Assembly (NCBI GenBank): GCA_020081605.1
Contig: JAHREC010000009.1
Location: 4,030,001-4,094,000, forward strand
DNA length: 64,000 nucleotides
Source of the DNA: Albifimbria verrucaria
Lineage: Eukaryota; Ascomycota; Sordariomycetes; Hypocreales; Stachybotryaceae
Reading direction: 5' to 3'
Part shown: positions 1 through 12,123 of the stretch, piece after piece
Position numbering within the stretch: position 1 is the stretch's first letter
How the letters are laid out: the number at the start of each line of letters is the position of its first letter
Notes under the pieces: model-generated
What the model was told of the DNA's origin: nothing
Database searches by the model: none
The model's input: the letters and a program-made list of their open reading frames with translations, nothing else
Made by a program: the position numbers and the translations under genes

Positions 1-1607
1 ACTAACCAACTGACGCTGGATCTGATTGCTTTTGTGCAGACAGAACCGTATTTCCACTTTTTCACGGCATTCCATCATCTCTTGCGTGCCTGCCCGCCTT
101 CCTTCCTTGTAGTGTCTACGTTCCTCAACGGCTCCTTCTCTCTCCTTCTCCTCTCCTTCCCTATTGTCTTGCCTGCATCGCCAGTCTCGCCTTCCTGCCC
201 AGGCAACGGCGTCGCCTAACGCAGCCGGTCGTTAATACTCGCCTCAGCTTCGATTGAGCTGTTCCATTCGTTCTTCGCCTTCATTCTGCTTCCTTTGTCC
301 CGCCAGTCACTCGTTTCCGCAAGCCCCGGACCACGAAGACGAGAGCCGACTAGAGTTCTCAAGCCGTAACGGTCCCGCCATCACGCTCACTCAATCTCGT
401 TCAAACAACTGCCCACTCTGCCTCAGCGTCAAACTCGGCAGACCTCGGACAAGGTTATCCATCTGTTCATCCATCGTCAACCGTTCGACGACTAGGCCCG
501 CTGGCTTCGATCCGACACGTCTACCGCGCACAAGAGCTTCCAAGACGCAAGCACTTTCCATGCGTAACAAAACCAGTCAGATCTGAAACACCGTCCCCGA
601 AGCCCAGCAACGTGCGACTCAACTGCGTCATCGCAAACGTCTCCCTGGCCTTACGACCAGAGCTTTACGGGTCCAGGTACGTGGTTTGCTATCTATCGCC
701 CCATGGCCTTCTTCCACGTTCCAATTCAGCACCCTGCCTGCAGAAAGTTGCTGCAGCCTCTTATGCCACCGTTTTCGTTCGTTATCGCTCATTGCGTCTC
801 ATCCTCCTCCCCATTATCCCCTTGGCATCCACCCACGCCCCTCCCCCTCTTCCATTGGTGCCTTGCATCTCCTTGAGGGGCATCCTGAGACTTGAGACAT
901 CGGTCGTATGTGATCCATTGCCCCAGTCCCTCCGCACACCCCTGCTCACCCCACCCCTTACTGTGCAGGTGCAACCCCAGCAGTAAAGATCTTTTCTGCT
1001 TGCTTGCATGCACAGTTGGACTCTGTGCCCCCAGTCGTTGCCCGAATCGGCCTGCCACCACCCGGGCCACGCTTTTCCCTCGCCTCTGGCGGCCATCCGA
1101 CTGACCTTCACTTCTTCTAGGTAACTGTTCCCGTCTGCGTGCTGGCGCATCGACACTCGGTCCATCCAGTTGTACCAGGCGTACTATCACTTCACTGATA
1201 CACCTGTATCTTTTCTTGTCTATACTCTCATTACTCTTTTTCCTTCACCCTTCCTACTTCCGCTGGATTCGATCATTGCGACTTCGCGCACTCGCTAGTT
1301 TGTGCCAACCAACTTGTCCGACCTGGAAGGATTCCGAGCTGGCACAGCCGTTCATGTTACGCAACTGCACTGATTCGACTAGAAGTCGACTGCGGCATAT
1401 ACGAAGCCTTCGATTCCTTTCTGCTACTGGTTTGCAGGCACAGGTTCCGACTTCTCGGATACCCGCATCTGCTCCTGGCGAATAAAGCGTCTGAGCCTAT
1501 CGAATAGGACGCGCCCTGGACGGCGGCAGCTGGTGCGCAGCACGCTGGATTATTTACGACGCCGCCCTGTTTTATTCTTTACACACCGCCTTGTTTTGAT
1601 TTTTTAG
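1..1607. other. Pyrimidine-rich upstream region of the EGF-like gene
   Basis: No convincing gene is seen here. The plus strand is rich in C and T with many CTTCC/CCTTC tracts, as is usual for long fungal promoters and 5' leaders. The reading frames present are short, on both strands, and have low-complexity composition. The stretch probably holds the promoter and 5' UTR, possibly with leader introns, of the gene starting at 1608. Confidence 0.5.
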
Positions 1608-4392
1608 ATGAGTCGACCGTATGATGGAAATGCCATGGAACGCCCTCCACCACAAGCCGGCTCCGTTAGGAGGGCACGCGAGAGGGCTCAAGCTGGACTG
1701 CCGAGAGATATTACTCAACTGCAACGACCGGAAATGATTTATGAGCAACAGGAGACAGACCGCGCAGCTCTGCCATCCTACAGGGAGTTCCGTCGTCCAA
1801 GCTCCCAAAGCCTCGCGCACCGATTGGAATCGATGGTAACATCAATCAAAATATTTCGAGACCGACGCCAATTCCGCAATGGCCATTAGCTGGACCACTC
1901 CAGTCTCCAGTTGACTCGAGAAACATGCGCCCTTACAGGCCACCGGGTGATGCTCAGGATGTGCCGCAAAGACCACCTCGTCCAAGTGTGGTGCCCTCTA
2001 TACTTGACCAGTCTCGTGTACAGGAACCAACACCCGTTTTTCTATCGCCAAATACTCCAAGCGATCAATCTCGTGTCCAAAGCCAAGATTTTGGCTCTTC
2101 TGCCCCGCTTACGCCTTCGTCTAGATTAACAGTTTCTTCTGTTGGATCGATCCCGGATTTCCCTGTTCCGGCCACGACAAGTCTGGCTCCGCCTCGCCGA
2201 AGTGTCAACCTAGGACCTCCTCCTTCTAGTCGGAGAGGCTTGTCATCTTACTATTCAACCGCGTCTTATGTTTCGCCAATCCCGGAAGAGAGTGCTGGTT
2301 CAAGGTCACACGGCTCCTATGCATCCAGTGCGGCTATGCCCGATATGTGGGGACAACCATCTCCTGCCACCAGCTCGACTTTCCACGAAGCCTTTTATGA
2401 AGAGTCAATTAGTGATGATAGTCGAGACTCGCGGTTCGTTGAGGATTATGGTGATGAAAGCAGCCTGGTCCGCAGCGCGAGTGTTGGAAAGAAAGGAAAG
2501 CCCTCAATTATAACAACAAAGCCCGCAAATGGAGCTCAACCGTATTCACGCCCTAGTATCATACCTGTTCAGCCCGAAGACGGTGGAGACGGACAGTATG
2601 ACGTGTCGACCAGCTCTTCAAACACTTTGCCAACCGCGAGGCCAACACCAGCAGAGGCTCAAGCACCCATGTATCCTGTTAGGGAAGTGTTACTTCTGAA
2701 GCCATTCTCGAAGCTTACGCTGCTGCCACCTCATCCAACCCATCTTTGCACAGCAGCACACCGCCTCCTCAACCGCCCGTCGACCGAATGGCGGCACTGC
2801 GCCCACCTAAACTGGACATTGATGCTGTGAGAGCCGCCGAGGCTAGAGGAAGCCTAACGAGCTTACCTGATCTCATTCGACGAGCGACAAGACTCGCGGC
2901 CCTGATTGACACGGGCAAAAGACCAGCAAGCCGCTTCGATGACCTACGTGATTTTCCTAGCGACCGCGTCGAAGAGAAAGATCCTGGTAAGTACTTGAGT
3001 GACAATACTGATACTAAGAACTTCCGACTGACTTTGACACAGTTTCGGACCCACGCCGATCGGGACTTTCAGACATGCTGGCTGCTTTCCCGCCTCCTGC
3101 ACAGGCAACTCGGGAGGTTCGACCACTTCGAAACTCATGGTTTAGAACCACATCATGGCCCTTAGCACCGGGTAGACAAGAGGCGCCGCCGCCGCAGGGC
3201 CCATCACCTCTATCTCAATCTCCTGAGATGAATTCTGGGGAGCCCAAGGAAGAGACAACTAAACCGAGACGTCGCTGCTGCGGCCTGCCAATGTGGGCTT
3301 TCATTCTTGTGGTGGTCATTCTGCTTGCCGTAGTCGCAGTGGCCATTGTCATCCCACTGCAATTCTTTGTCTTTAAGACGCTTGGAAGCAAGGCAACTGC
3401 AGACCAGAGCCTGGACCAGTGCAAGACCTCACTAGTTTGCAAGAACGGAGGCACCAACGTGTTGACACAAGGTGTTTGCTCATGCATCTGCACCAATGGC
3501 TTCTCGGGCCCTGACTGCACTGGTGCCAGGTCTGACGCCTGCACAACCACCAACTTGATCTCGCCTGATCAATCACAAAGTATTCAGGATGTGACGCTTG
3601 GCAAAGCAATTCCTCGTCTGATTGCTGACGCCCGGGGCAACTTCTCGATTCCACTGTCTGGTACAGTCATTCTTGCAAAGCTGAACTCCGGCAGCCTCTC
3701 TTGCATTGCGCAGAATGCTCTTGTAACTTTCAATCGTCAATCAACCAGATTAGGAGATGGTAACGCCGCGGTACAAGATATTGCCGATGTGGCTGGAGAT
3801 ATCCCGTTCAACTTGGGACCGCCAATCTCCTTCATCACCCTCCACCCCGGTGAGAGTTTTACCCTGAACCCGCCAAAAACGCAGACTCGTAGCTCCACCA
3901 CCGAGAGTACCAGCGTTCCCTCCGAACCGACCACTTCGGCGCCACCACCGCCACCACCCCGTCTACAACTACGGCACCACCATCGAGCGTGATTCCGCCG
4001 AGCAGCACTGCTGCCGCTCCTCCAGCAGTTACATCCGGTTTAATCTCGGCCTTTACGATCACCGAAGAGATGCTGGATTTTGGACGAGTCGCTGTCCTTT
4101 TGTACTCCAAGAACAAACTGCTGAGGCTGCCGTGGCGGCTCAAACCAATCTCCAGCGCTTTTTCAGCGAGGTCCAACGTAGTGGAGCAGTGGGCGCTGGA
4201 GACGACATGCGAAGCGAGGCTACAAACCTTGCTATCGGAGGCAATAACAAAATCAACTTGACTGGCTTCACCGTCGACACCGGGAACGGCCCTGTGGGCC
4301 GAGGGGTCACCAAACGATCGGCCCTGTCTTTATCCCTGGACCAACCCCGTAACCGCCGGGGAGGTTCGGCCCTTCCTATACAGAGGGCCTAG
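1608..4392 (+). CDS. Type II membrane protein with EGF-like domain
   Basis: Predicted 910 aa once four single-base breaks are allowed for (about 1790, about 2690, C run 3957-3960, T run 4098-4101) and an intron at 2987-3042 is removed. The N-terminal half is long, Ser/Pro-rich and probably disordered and cytosolic. A basic RRRCCG patch precedes one strong membrane segment near residue 545 (WAFILVVVILLAVVAVAIVI, 3294-3353). Just after it comes an EGF-like Cys module (CKNGG...GVCSC.C..GFSGPDC, about 3450-3520), then a beta-rich extracellular part and a Thr/Pro linker. The start is the first ATG with an open frame and a plausible context. The arrangement implies a single-pass protein with its C-terminus outside or in the vacuole lumen. 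EGF modules of this type occur in uncharacterised filamentous-fungal membrane proteins; ligand and role are unknown. MCC beta converges on its 3' end. Confidence 0.7.
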
Positions 4393-4945
4393 AATCATTG
4401 CGCGTTTCCATTAATTACTCATCTTATGTATTATCCTCTCAGGCGGATAGAGACAAAGGGATGGTCAGATGACTTGCCCATGACACTAATTTCCTCCCAT
4501 GAGGAGGATTACACGGTCTTTGGGCGGAACCATACAATCTTGTATACACCATTTTCAGATATCCCTTTTGTTACCCCATGTACAACTCACAATGTACTTT
4601 AGCAATGGCGTTTAAAAGGACGAGGGCGCGTAGATACCACGAATACTACTGACAAAGATTTTAATGAATCAATATGCTCCAATGCTCTCCCGTGATCTCA
4701 TAATGCAACTTGAAATCTTGTAGCTATGCCGTTGTATTAGTGGCAAATCATGTACAAAGTTGGGGGCGTGAACTTATTCCCGGAATCTTTGCCAGTTTAA
4801 ATACGTTATGAGGCTGCAATATGTCACAGACCACGTGTAAATAGACTACCTTAGTTTGCATAAACCATACAAATCAAATACGGGGTGTGCTTGCTAGCAA
4901 AAAATTACTTGTAGTGATATTTACATTGGTCTTACTAGATCTTAT
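4393..4945. other. Convergent intergenic region
   Basis: Lies between the stop codons of the EGF-like gene (+) and MCC beta (-). It is more AT-rich than the flanking exons, as expected for two 3' UTRs and terminators. No coding potential, RNA gene or repeat was recognised. Confidence 0.6.
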
Positions 4946-6803
4946 TTACATTCTAAAGACACCAAACTTGGTGTCACCGGCCTTGACTTCATTACGGCCT
5001 CCCATTGCGGCATTCAGACCCAAGCCGAGGTAGCGTCTTGTGTGCTGAGGAGGAATAATGCCATCATCCTAAGGAATTCAGAGTTAGCACATGATGGATA
5101 TTGAAGAAAGAAATTTAAACAATGTGGCTGCGGTGCTTGACTTACCCAGAGTCGTGATGAGGAGAACGTGGCCTCACTCTCGCGCTCAATGCGCTCCTTA
5201 AGTTCGGGGTCAGCCTTTTGACCAACCGTCTCCATAACGGCAGCAAGTTGCTCGCTGCCCATGACACCGACGCGGGCGTTAGGCCACATCCACAGGAAGC
5301 GAGGAGAGTAAGCACGACCACACATGCCATAGTTGCCGGCACCGTAGCTACCGCCGACGACGACAGTGAACTTGGGAACATCGGCACAGGCAACGGCGGT
5401 GACGAGCTTAGCACCGTGCTTGGCAATGCCGTCTCGCTCCGAGGCGGAACCGACCATGAAGCCGGAAATGTTCTGGAGGAAGACGAGAGGAATACCTCGT
5501 TGAGTGCAAAGCTCTACGAAATGGGCACCCTTGACGGAGGAAGAGGCAAAGAGAATGCCATCGTTGGCAACGATGCCGACCTTGTGGCCGTAGATGCTGG
5601 CGAAGCCTGTAACGAGCGTGGTGCCAAAGTCACGCTTGAACTCAGAGAATTCGGAACCATCGACAATGCGGGCAATGATCTCACGAACGGGCATGGGCTT
5701 GCGCAGATTGGTAGTAGCAATACCGAGCAGCTCCTCGGGGTCATACAAAGGCTCCGTGAAAGTGGGAGCAGGAGCCTGGGTAAAGGGAGACCGCTTGGGC
5801 CAGTTGAGATTGCTGATGGATCGACGAGCGAGGACCAAGGCGTGAGCGTCATCCACAGCCAGGTAGTCGGTGACACCAGAGACGGAAGAATGCATCTTAC
5901 CACCGCCAAGCTCTTCGTGGCTGACGACCTCACCAGTGGCGGCCTTGACAAGAGGAGGTCCGGCGAGGAAGATGTGACCCTGCTCCTGGACGATGATGGA
6001 CTCGTCACTCATGGCGGGGACGTAGGCACCGCCGGCGGTGCAAGGACCCATGACGACGGAGATCTGAGGAATACCCTGGGAACTCATGCGGGCCTGGTTG
6101 TAGAAGATGCGACCGAAGTGGTTCTGGTCGGGGAAGACGTCGGCCTGGTGAGGCAGATTGGCGCCACCGCTGTCGACGAGGTAGATGCAGCTGAATAGAG
6201 TATTAGGCTTTATGTCAATTGAGACGAACCGGGGCGATGGAAGTGAACCTACGGCAGCTTGTTCTCCTGAGCCACAGCTTGGGCACGGAGATGCTTCTTG
6301 ACAGTAATGGGGTAGTAAGTTCCACCCTTGACGGTGCTGTCGTTGGCGACAATGACGCAGGTGACGCCCTCAACGACACCGACACCAGTGATGATGCCAC
6401 CAGCGGGCACGTCGGCCTCGGGATACAGCTCATGGCCGGCAAAGGGAGAGAGCTCCATGAAAGTAGTTCCCGGGTCGATCAAAGCAGTGATGCGGTCACG
6501 AGGCAGCATCTTCTTGCGAGCCAGGTGCTTGGCCCGGGCCTTCTCGGGCCCGCCCTGCTGGATCTTGCGCGACAGCTCCTGGACCTTGTTCATGACGACG
6601 CTCATCTGCTTCTGGTTCTCCTGGAACTCGTCGGAGGAAGGGTCAACGGCGGTCTGAATGCGCGAGATGGCGGCGGCTTGATGCGGAGGGGTAAGACTGG
6701 CGACGGCGCGGACCTGGACATGGTTGTTGCTGCGCGAAGCTGTCTGGCGGGTGAATTGACGGCCCAGGCGCAGGGCCTGGTGAGATGTCCGCGACAAGGA
6801 CAT
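4946..6803 (-). CDS. Methylcrotonyl-CoA carboxylase beta subunit
   Basis: Carboxyltransferase subunit of mitochondrial 3-methylcrotonyl-CoA carboxylase, which moves the carboxyl group from biotin to 3-methylcrotonyl-CoA in leucine breakdown. Three exons (6253-6803, 5146-6190, 4946-5068) give an unbroken 572 aa, the usual length. Introns 6191-6252 and 5069-5145 have GTAGGT and GTAAGT donors and TTCAG and CCTTAG acceptors. The N-terminus ([20 protein letters not shown]) is Arg/Ser-rich without acids, like a mitochondrial presequence. Family signatures include [18 protein letters not shown], the acyl-CoA-binding [16 protein letters not shown], and the C-terminal [20 protein letters not shown] and [15 protein letters not shown], which separate MCC beta from propionyl-CoA carboxylase beta. 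It is head to head with isovaleryl-CoA dehydrogenase, the enzyme one step earlier. In Aspergillus nidulans the ivd and mcc genes are also clustered. The alpha subunit is not in this window. Confidence 0.95.
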
Positions 6804-7147
6804 TGTGAATGACTGGATTGAGCTGTTGAGTTGAGGATACAGAAGGAAATTTTGCCTGGCCTCTGGGAAAGACGACGAGAGGGAGGAGGGCGGTTGAAAG
6901 CGCCTCAGCCGAGCTGTGACGTTTGGGGAAAACCTGGGGTAACGCCGCCACGACCCGTGACAAGCCGCCCAAAGCCGATGCGAGGCGTCAGTTCCCCGAG
7001 GCTCGTGAAGCTTGCATCACTTTGATTTTCCATCGTTCAACCATCCATTCATCCACCACTTTTCTATCCACTTTGTGCTGCCCTGACCCTTCTCTCTGAT
7101 TTCCTCTTCATCAATTTTTTCCCCGGCACGCACATTTTTTCCACAAC
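6804..7147. promoter_or_regulatory. Shared bidirectional promoter of MCC beta and IVD
   Basis: 344 bp separate the two divergent start codons, so one region must serve both leucine-degradation genes. It contains CCGAGG (6996-7001), the complement of CCTCGG, which is the core site of FarA/FarB-type fatty-acid regulators in Aspergillus. The IVD side is CT-rich just before its ATG. The role of the hexamer here is an inference. Confidence 0.6.
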
Positions 7148-8493
7148 ATGGCCAGCCTCAGAAGCTTCCGAGCATTGGCTCGCCCAGCTACGCAGCTACG
7201 GGCAGCCGTCAGAGCCCCGCTATTCAATGCAGACTGCATTCTTCCAAGCACCCCAGGGCTTTGAGGCTCCCGCGACCGAAGAGCTGGAGGAGCTGCGCGA
7301 GAGAGTGCAGGACTTTACCCGTCGAGAGATTCCCGAGGAGCTGGCCGCACACACGGACAAGAGCAACAGCTTCCCGAACGAGATGTGGAAGAAGATGGGT
7401 GACGCCGGCTTCTTAGGCGTCACGGCCGACGAGGAGGTCGGCGGCCTGGGCATGGGTTACCAGGCTCACTGTATCGTCATGGAGGAGATCTCGCGTGCCT
7501 CCGGATCCATTGGCCTGAGCTACGCCGCCCACTCGCAGCTGTGCGTTAACCAGCTCCAGCTCAACGGAACCCCAGAGCAGAAGAAGAAGTACCTGCCAGG
7601 CCTCATTGCCGGCACGCAGGTTGGTGCACTGGCCATGTCCGAGTCCGGCTCGGGCAGTGACGTTGTGAGCATGCGTATGTCGGCCAAGGAGGTGGACGGC
7701 GGCTACGTGCTCAACGGATCCAAGATGTGGATCACCAACGGCCCTGACGCCGACCTGATTGTCGTGTACGCCAAGACGGAGCCTGAGAAGGGCTCCAAGG
7801 GCATCACCGCCTTCCTGGTGCAGACGGACTACAAGGGCTTCAGCTGCCAGCGCAAGCTGGACAAGATGGGCATGCGCGGCAGCAACACGGGAGAGCTCAG
7901 CTTCGACTCCGTCTTCGTCCCCAAGGAGAACGTGCTGGGCCGCATCAACGGCGGCGTGCGCGTGCTGATGGAGGGCTTGGACCTGGAGCGTCTGGTGCTC
8001 AGCGCTGGACCCCTGGGTATCATGCAGCGATCGCTTGACGTGGCGTTGCCCTTCTCGCACCAGCGCAAGCAGTTCGGTCAGCCGATCGCTCACAACCAGC
8101 TCGTACAGGGCCGACTGGCGGACATGCACACGAAGCTGCAGGCGTCGCGGGCCTATACATACACGACGGCGCGTGCTGTGGACGAGCAGGGCCTGATCCG
8201 CACGGAGGACTGCGCGGGCGCGATCCTGTACGCGGCAGAGCGGGCGACGGAGTGCTCGCTGGACTGCATTCAGCTGCTGGGTGGCATGGGATACACGGAG
8301 GAGATGCCCGCGTCACGACTGCTTCGCGAGTAAGTCCTCCCTTAGCCTTTCACTTTTCTTTATATATATTACGCAAAGAACTCGGCTGACATATACTCAT
8401 AGCGCGAAACTGTACGAGATTGGTGCCGGAACATCAGAGATTCGACGAATGGTCATTGGAAGGGCCTTCAACAAGCAGTACGCCAACGTATAA
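7148..8493 (+). CDS. Isovaleryl-CoA dehydrogenase
   Basis: FAD-dependent acyl-CoA dehydrogenase that converts isovaleryl-CoA to 3-methylcrotonyl-CoA in leucine catabolism and passes electrons to ETF in mitochondria. The ATG at 7148 opens a typical presequence (MASLRSFRALARPATQLRAA). One surplus base between about 7216 and 7253 (CCCC runs lie at both ends) puts this out of frame with the body; removing it gives 423 aa, a normal length. An internal ATG at 7227 would give 397 aa without the presequence. The body carries SYAAHSQLCVNQLQLNG, AMSESGSGSDVVSM and KMWITNGPDADLIVVYAKTE, then GLDLERLVLSAGPLG (the region holding the catalytic Glu reported for IVD), HQRKQFGQPI and YEIGAGTSEIRRMVIGR. The intron at 8330-8402 (GTAAGT...ATAG) splits the codon for Asp in LLRDAKLYEIG. 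It pairs with MCC beta across a shared promoter. Confidence 0.93.
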
Positions 8494-10810
8494 AGAACGG
8501 GCGCTGGTTGGGAGGGCGTTGTTGGGGACGGTACATGACGGAACGGGACATAGGAGTATATTTTAAGACGCATTGTACATAGCTAGGCCTTTGAGCATGA
8601 AAACCATGGGACATGCGAGAAGATGAAAATGCAAAGAATTGGCATCAAGGAAGAGTTGATGAGTTGTGCTGTACGTGATGTGAGAAGCTGTCATCAGGAA
8701 GTTGTAGATGAGCCTTGCTGCTTTTTGAAGGAAAATAACCACGGTGAATAAAGATTGATGCTTGGTATTTGATATCACCATCAGTGATGTCTTGATTTTA
8801 ACACAAGTCTCCGTGGTGAACGGTATTATTTGTTTTCAGTATGAATAAATATAGTCATTCTTATTATTTATTTCTGCAAGAGGCGGAAGGGAACCAAACA
8901 ATTCAAATCTTTCCTCGACAAAATCTGGGTAGGGAGGTAGAATACATATGTCGGAGACAGCATGTACAGACAGGATGCTAGGTTTATGAACTTATGAAAG
9001 AATTGTAACTGGGGAAGCAACCTCACGGAGCGACAGAGGCTCTTTCGGAGAAAATCCTCGACTCGACAACGGACTTAACGAGCACTCACAAAATAGCCGA
9101 GCCGATAGACGACATCCGAAGAGGTCCGGAGCGGATGGTGCATCGGATCGCCCGTATCAGCATTAGTTTCACAATTGGCACATGCGCAGACGAGACTATC
9201 TAATAGGCAGCGGGGAGCGACGAAGCAGAACCCGAAATGACAAATTTTCATTTTTTCCCCATCCCATTTCCTGGGGTTTGAAAAGATGGCAATTGTCTAG
9301 ACCGATCATGGTGGAGTTCCGGTGGGTTTCACGGGCATGGCCGGACGGGCACCGACGACCATTGCCAGGCAGATAGGCGTGCAGGTGCAGCGCGAAGCCT
9401 TACTGTGGCGGGCAATGATGGGCAATGCAAGCTGCGGGAGGAATATCTTGGCTTCAGGACCTGGTGTTGAGGAGGACCTGGCAAGCCTGGCTCTAGTTCT
9501 GGACCCCACACACCCTGTCTCCCTGGCGCTGAGTCTGGTGTCACGGGTTCATCAACGATTTTCAACGTCGACTGCTATTCCCGGTCTTCCCCTTTCCTTT
9601 GCCTTTTCCATTGCCGTGTCGTGTCGTGTCTCTGACCCCTGGACAAGCCCCAACCCACCGCTGTGCATTGGGGAGAGAGGACGAGCGCGTGACCGCCGGG
9701 GATCTGTGTGCTACATGCTACACCACCCGCAACCGACGATGGTTTGGTGGTCCCAGGGTGGGGGCGCCAGTCTATCATTCTGTGCTGTGCGACTTGACTT
9801 GGGCTTGGCCAGGCCAGCTTGCGTGGCAGGCGACAGTCACGCTCGAAACGACACGCGCTGCAGGAAGGGAAGGGAAGGGCTCGTCTGTCGGCGCCCTCGC
9901 CGTGTCATGCATGGATCACCGATCCATCGGCCTGGTTGCATTGTCGCTGGAGGACGCAGCAGCAGCAGCAGCGGCAGCAGCAGCGGTAGCAGCAACAGCC
10001 CGTCTAGAATTCCCAACTGCATGGGGCTCTGTGGGGATAACGACCGGGGAGGGGCGTGTCTCGATGGGAGGCTGTTCTCCGGACTCGCAAATCCCCAAAG
10101 GCCTTCTGGAATGGTCCAGCAGTCGGTTGAGCTAGCACCGAACGCCTACCAGAGCAGACAATAATAGACATCGCACCGGCGTCTCCTAGCTTCTCGTCCC
10201 CGCTCCAGGCACCTACGAAACAAAGAAACCCATGCCAATTGCTCCTCTTGAGCAATGCCGTTCTCGCTTGGGAAAGGGGTGTGCGTCGAACGGACCTGGG
10301 GGCGTGAACCTGCACCAGAGCTGTCGCAGGCCAGAGCTTCGTTGGGCACGACTCTCTTTTGCTTAAAAGTTGACGCCTTCTGGCCTTTTCTCTCCTCTTC
10401 CAAACCTGCAATTCTCTCTTCTCTGCCAATTCGACGCTCCTCGTCTTGTTTTTTGTAGGCGGCGTCTTGCCAATTGGCGAGGTACGACATCATCCTCCCT
10501 TTCTGCCTCAACACCAACCCCAATTCACCCCGCTCTCGGAGTGACGACACACACTCGTTGCATATCCAGACGCAAAGGAACGAGGAGCTGCCGCTCGCGA
10601 CGATCATCTGCCTGCCCTCAGGCTTTTGCCTCGACGTGCTTGGGATTTCTTCCTACGTATAGTGCTAGGCAAGTGAAGGGACACCAAGCTCTTCCCAGAG
10701 CTCCCGGCTGCGTCTACGTCAGCATCCCCACCTCTCAACAGAAGCCCTCTGCTTCTCCCCGTCGCCCGACTTCGCACAGAGCATCGTCATCCACAATCAC
10801 AATCACTGCC
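8494..10810. other. Intergenic and leader region before the SDR gene
   Basis: The first part is the AT-rich 3' region of IVD. The rest is the long upstream region of the SDR gene, turning C/T-rich and then strongly CT-rich from about 10370 to 10810. A CAG/AGC tract lies at 9956-10000. Open frames here, including one of 280 codons at 9322-10164, show no family resemblance and run through low-complexity sequence, so no gene is called. Confidence 0.5.
9956..10000. repeat. Imperfect (CAG)n trinucleotide repeat
   Basis: GCAGCAGCAGC-type repeats with scattered CGG and CAA interruptions. It lies in the presumed noncoding region upstream of the SDR gene. Confidence 0.85.
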
Positions 10811-12123
10811 ATGTCTTCCAGAGCTACGGCGATGCTGCGTCCTGTGCTACAGCAGGCCGCCCGCCGCGCAGCACCCGCTGCCTTCCGACCCTCCTTCGCC
10901 GCCGCCCGTAACCTGCATAGCGTGCCGCCGCGCCAGGACAAGCCCGGTAGTTACTCACGTACCGACTCGGACGTCAAGGTCGAGTACCCAGAGGAGCACG
11001 AGCTGCCTAGCAGCAAGCCTGTCGCTGGTACTGGTGGTCAATACGTCAAGCCTACCCTCGCCAGCTTCTCTCTCGATGGCAACGTCGGTGTCGTCACCGG
11101 TGGTGCGCGAGGCCTAGGGCTGGTCATCGGACAGGGCATGGTCTACTCGGGCGCCGACCTGGCCCTTGTGGATCTGAACAGTGAGTCGCTACCAACGTTA
11201 TGGCTTCTTACAGCCCATGGTTTCAGAGCACAGCTAACACAACGCAGAGGATGAGGCTGAGAAGCAGACCAAGCAGCTGGTTGACGCCTTCATTCGCGAA
11301 AACCCCAACGCAGAGCGGTAAGCTTCCAAAACCACGTCTTGAACCTGCTACGGCTCGCTCACATCTCATCACTAGTATCCCCAAGGTCACAGCCCACTAC
11401 GCCGATGTCTCGGACCCGGACTCCGTTGAGGCTTGCATCGCCGAGATCCTCGAGCAGCACGGCAAGATCGACAACCTTGTCACCTCGGCCGGCTTCACCG
11501 AGAACTTTGAGGCCGTCAAATACCCCATCGACCGTATGCGCAAGCTCTGGGCCGTCAATGTCGATGGTACCTACCTGTGGGCTACCGGAGTTGCCCGCCA
11601 CCTGATGGAGCGCAAGGCGCCCGGCAGCATCGTCATGATCGGTAGCATGTCCGGTGCCATTGTCAACGTGCCTCAGCCCCAAGCGTAAGTGATGCCCGTC
11701 GAAGCCGAACGCAAGTTCGATACATGATCCGGATGACTAACTGGGCGAGCTACAGTCCCTACAACGCTGCCAAGGCGGGCGTTCGTCATCTTGCGGCGTC
11801 CCTGGCGGTTGAGTGGGCCGGTGCCGGTATCCGCGTCAACTGCATCTCTCCCGGCTACATGCTGACCCAACTGTAAGCTCCGACTCCTTCAGATATTGCT
11901 CATGCCGTACGACGTGAAGCTGACCCTCCGCCTCTCCCGCAGAACCCAGAAGATCCTTGACGACAACCCGGATCTGAAGCAGAAGTGGACCTCTCTCATT
12001 CCTCAGGGCAAGATGGGGCAGCCGCAAGACCTGATGGGCCCGGTCACGTTCCTCCTGTCCAACGCCAGCACGTACGTGACGGGTGCGGACATCCGCGTTG
12101 ATGGTGGCTACACTGTCACTTAG
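10811..12123 (+). CDS. Short-chain dehydrogenase, D-arabinitol 2-dehydrogenase-like
   Basis: NAD(P)-dependent classical SDR, 348 aa from five exons with no frame break. Introns: 11181-11247, 11318-11375, 11685-11755, 11873-11942, all with consensus ends. The first 40 residues ([20 protein letters not shown]) look like a mitochondrial presequence. The Rossmann motif is [14 protein letters not shown], the structural [10 protein letters not shown] follows, and the catalytic Ser (IVMIGSMSG) and YNAAK (Y-x3-K) are present. The end is [19 protein letters not shown]. Among fungal SDRs it most resembles the family annotated as D-arabinitol 2-dehydrogenase (ribulose-forming); related enzymes act on other pentitols or L-xylulose, so the substrate is inferred. 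It stands alone, with 2.3 kb upstream and 4.9 kb downstream free of recognisable genes. Confidence 0.85.

Noticed and set aside
5218..6198. 326-codon open frame on the plus strand opposite MCC beta
   Set aside because: It is antisense to an unmistakable conserved enzyme and its Gly/Asp/Glu/Leu-skewed product has no motif. It is a by-product of GC-rich codon usage in the real gene.
7413..8129. 238-codon open frame on the minus strand opposite IVD
   Set aside because: His/Leu/Ala-rich antisense shadow of the IVD exon with no recognisable features.
9322..10164. 280-codon plus-strand frame between IVD and the SDR
   Set aside because: It crosses a CAG microsatellite and has Ser/Gly/Arg-skewed composition, no domain and no good start context. 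A competing frame of similar length overlaps it.
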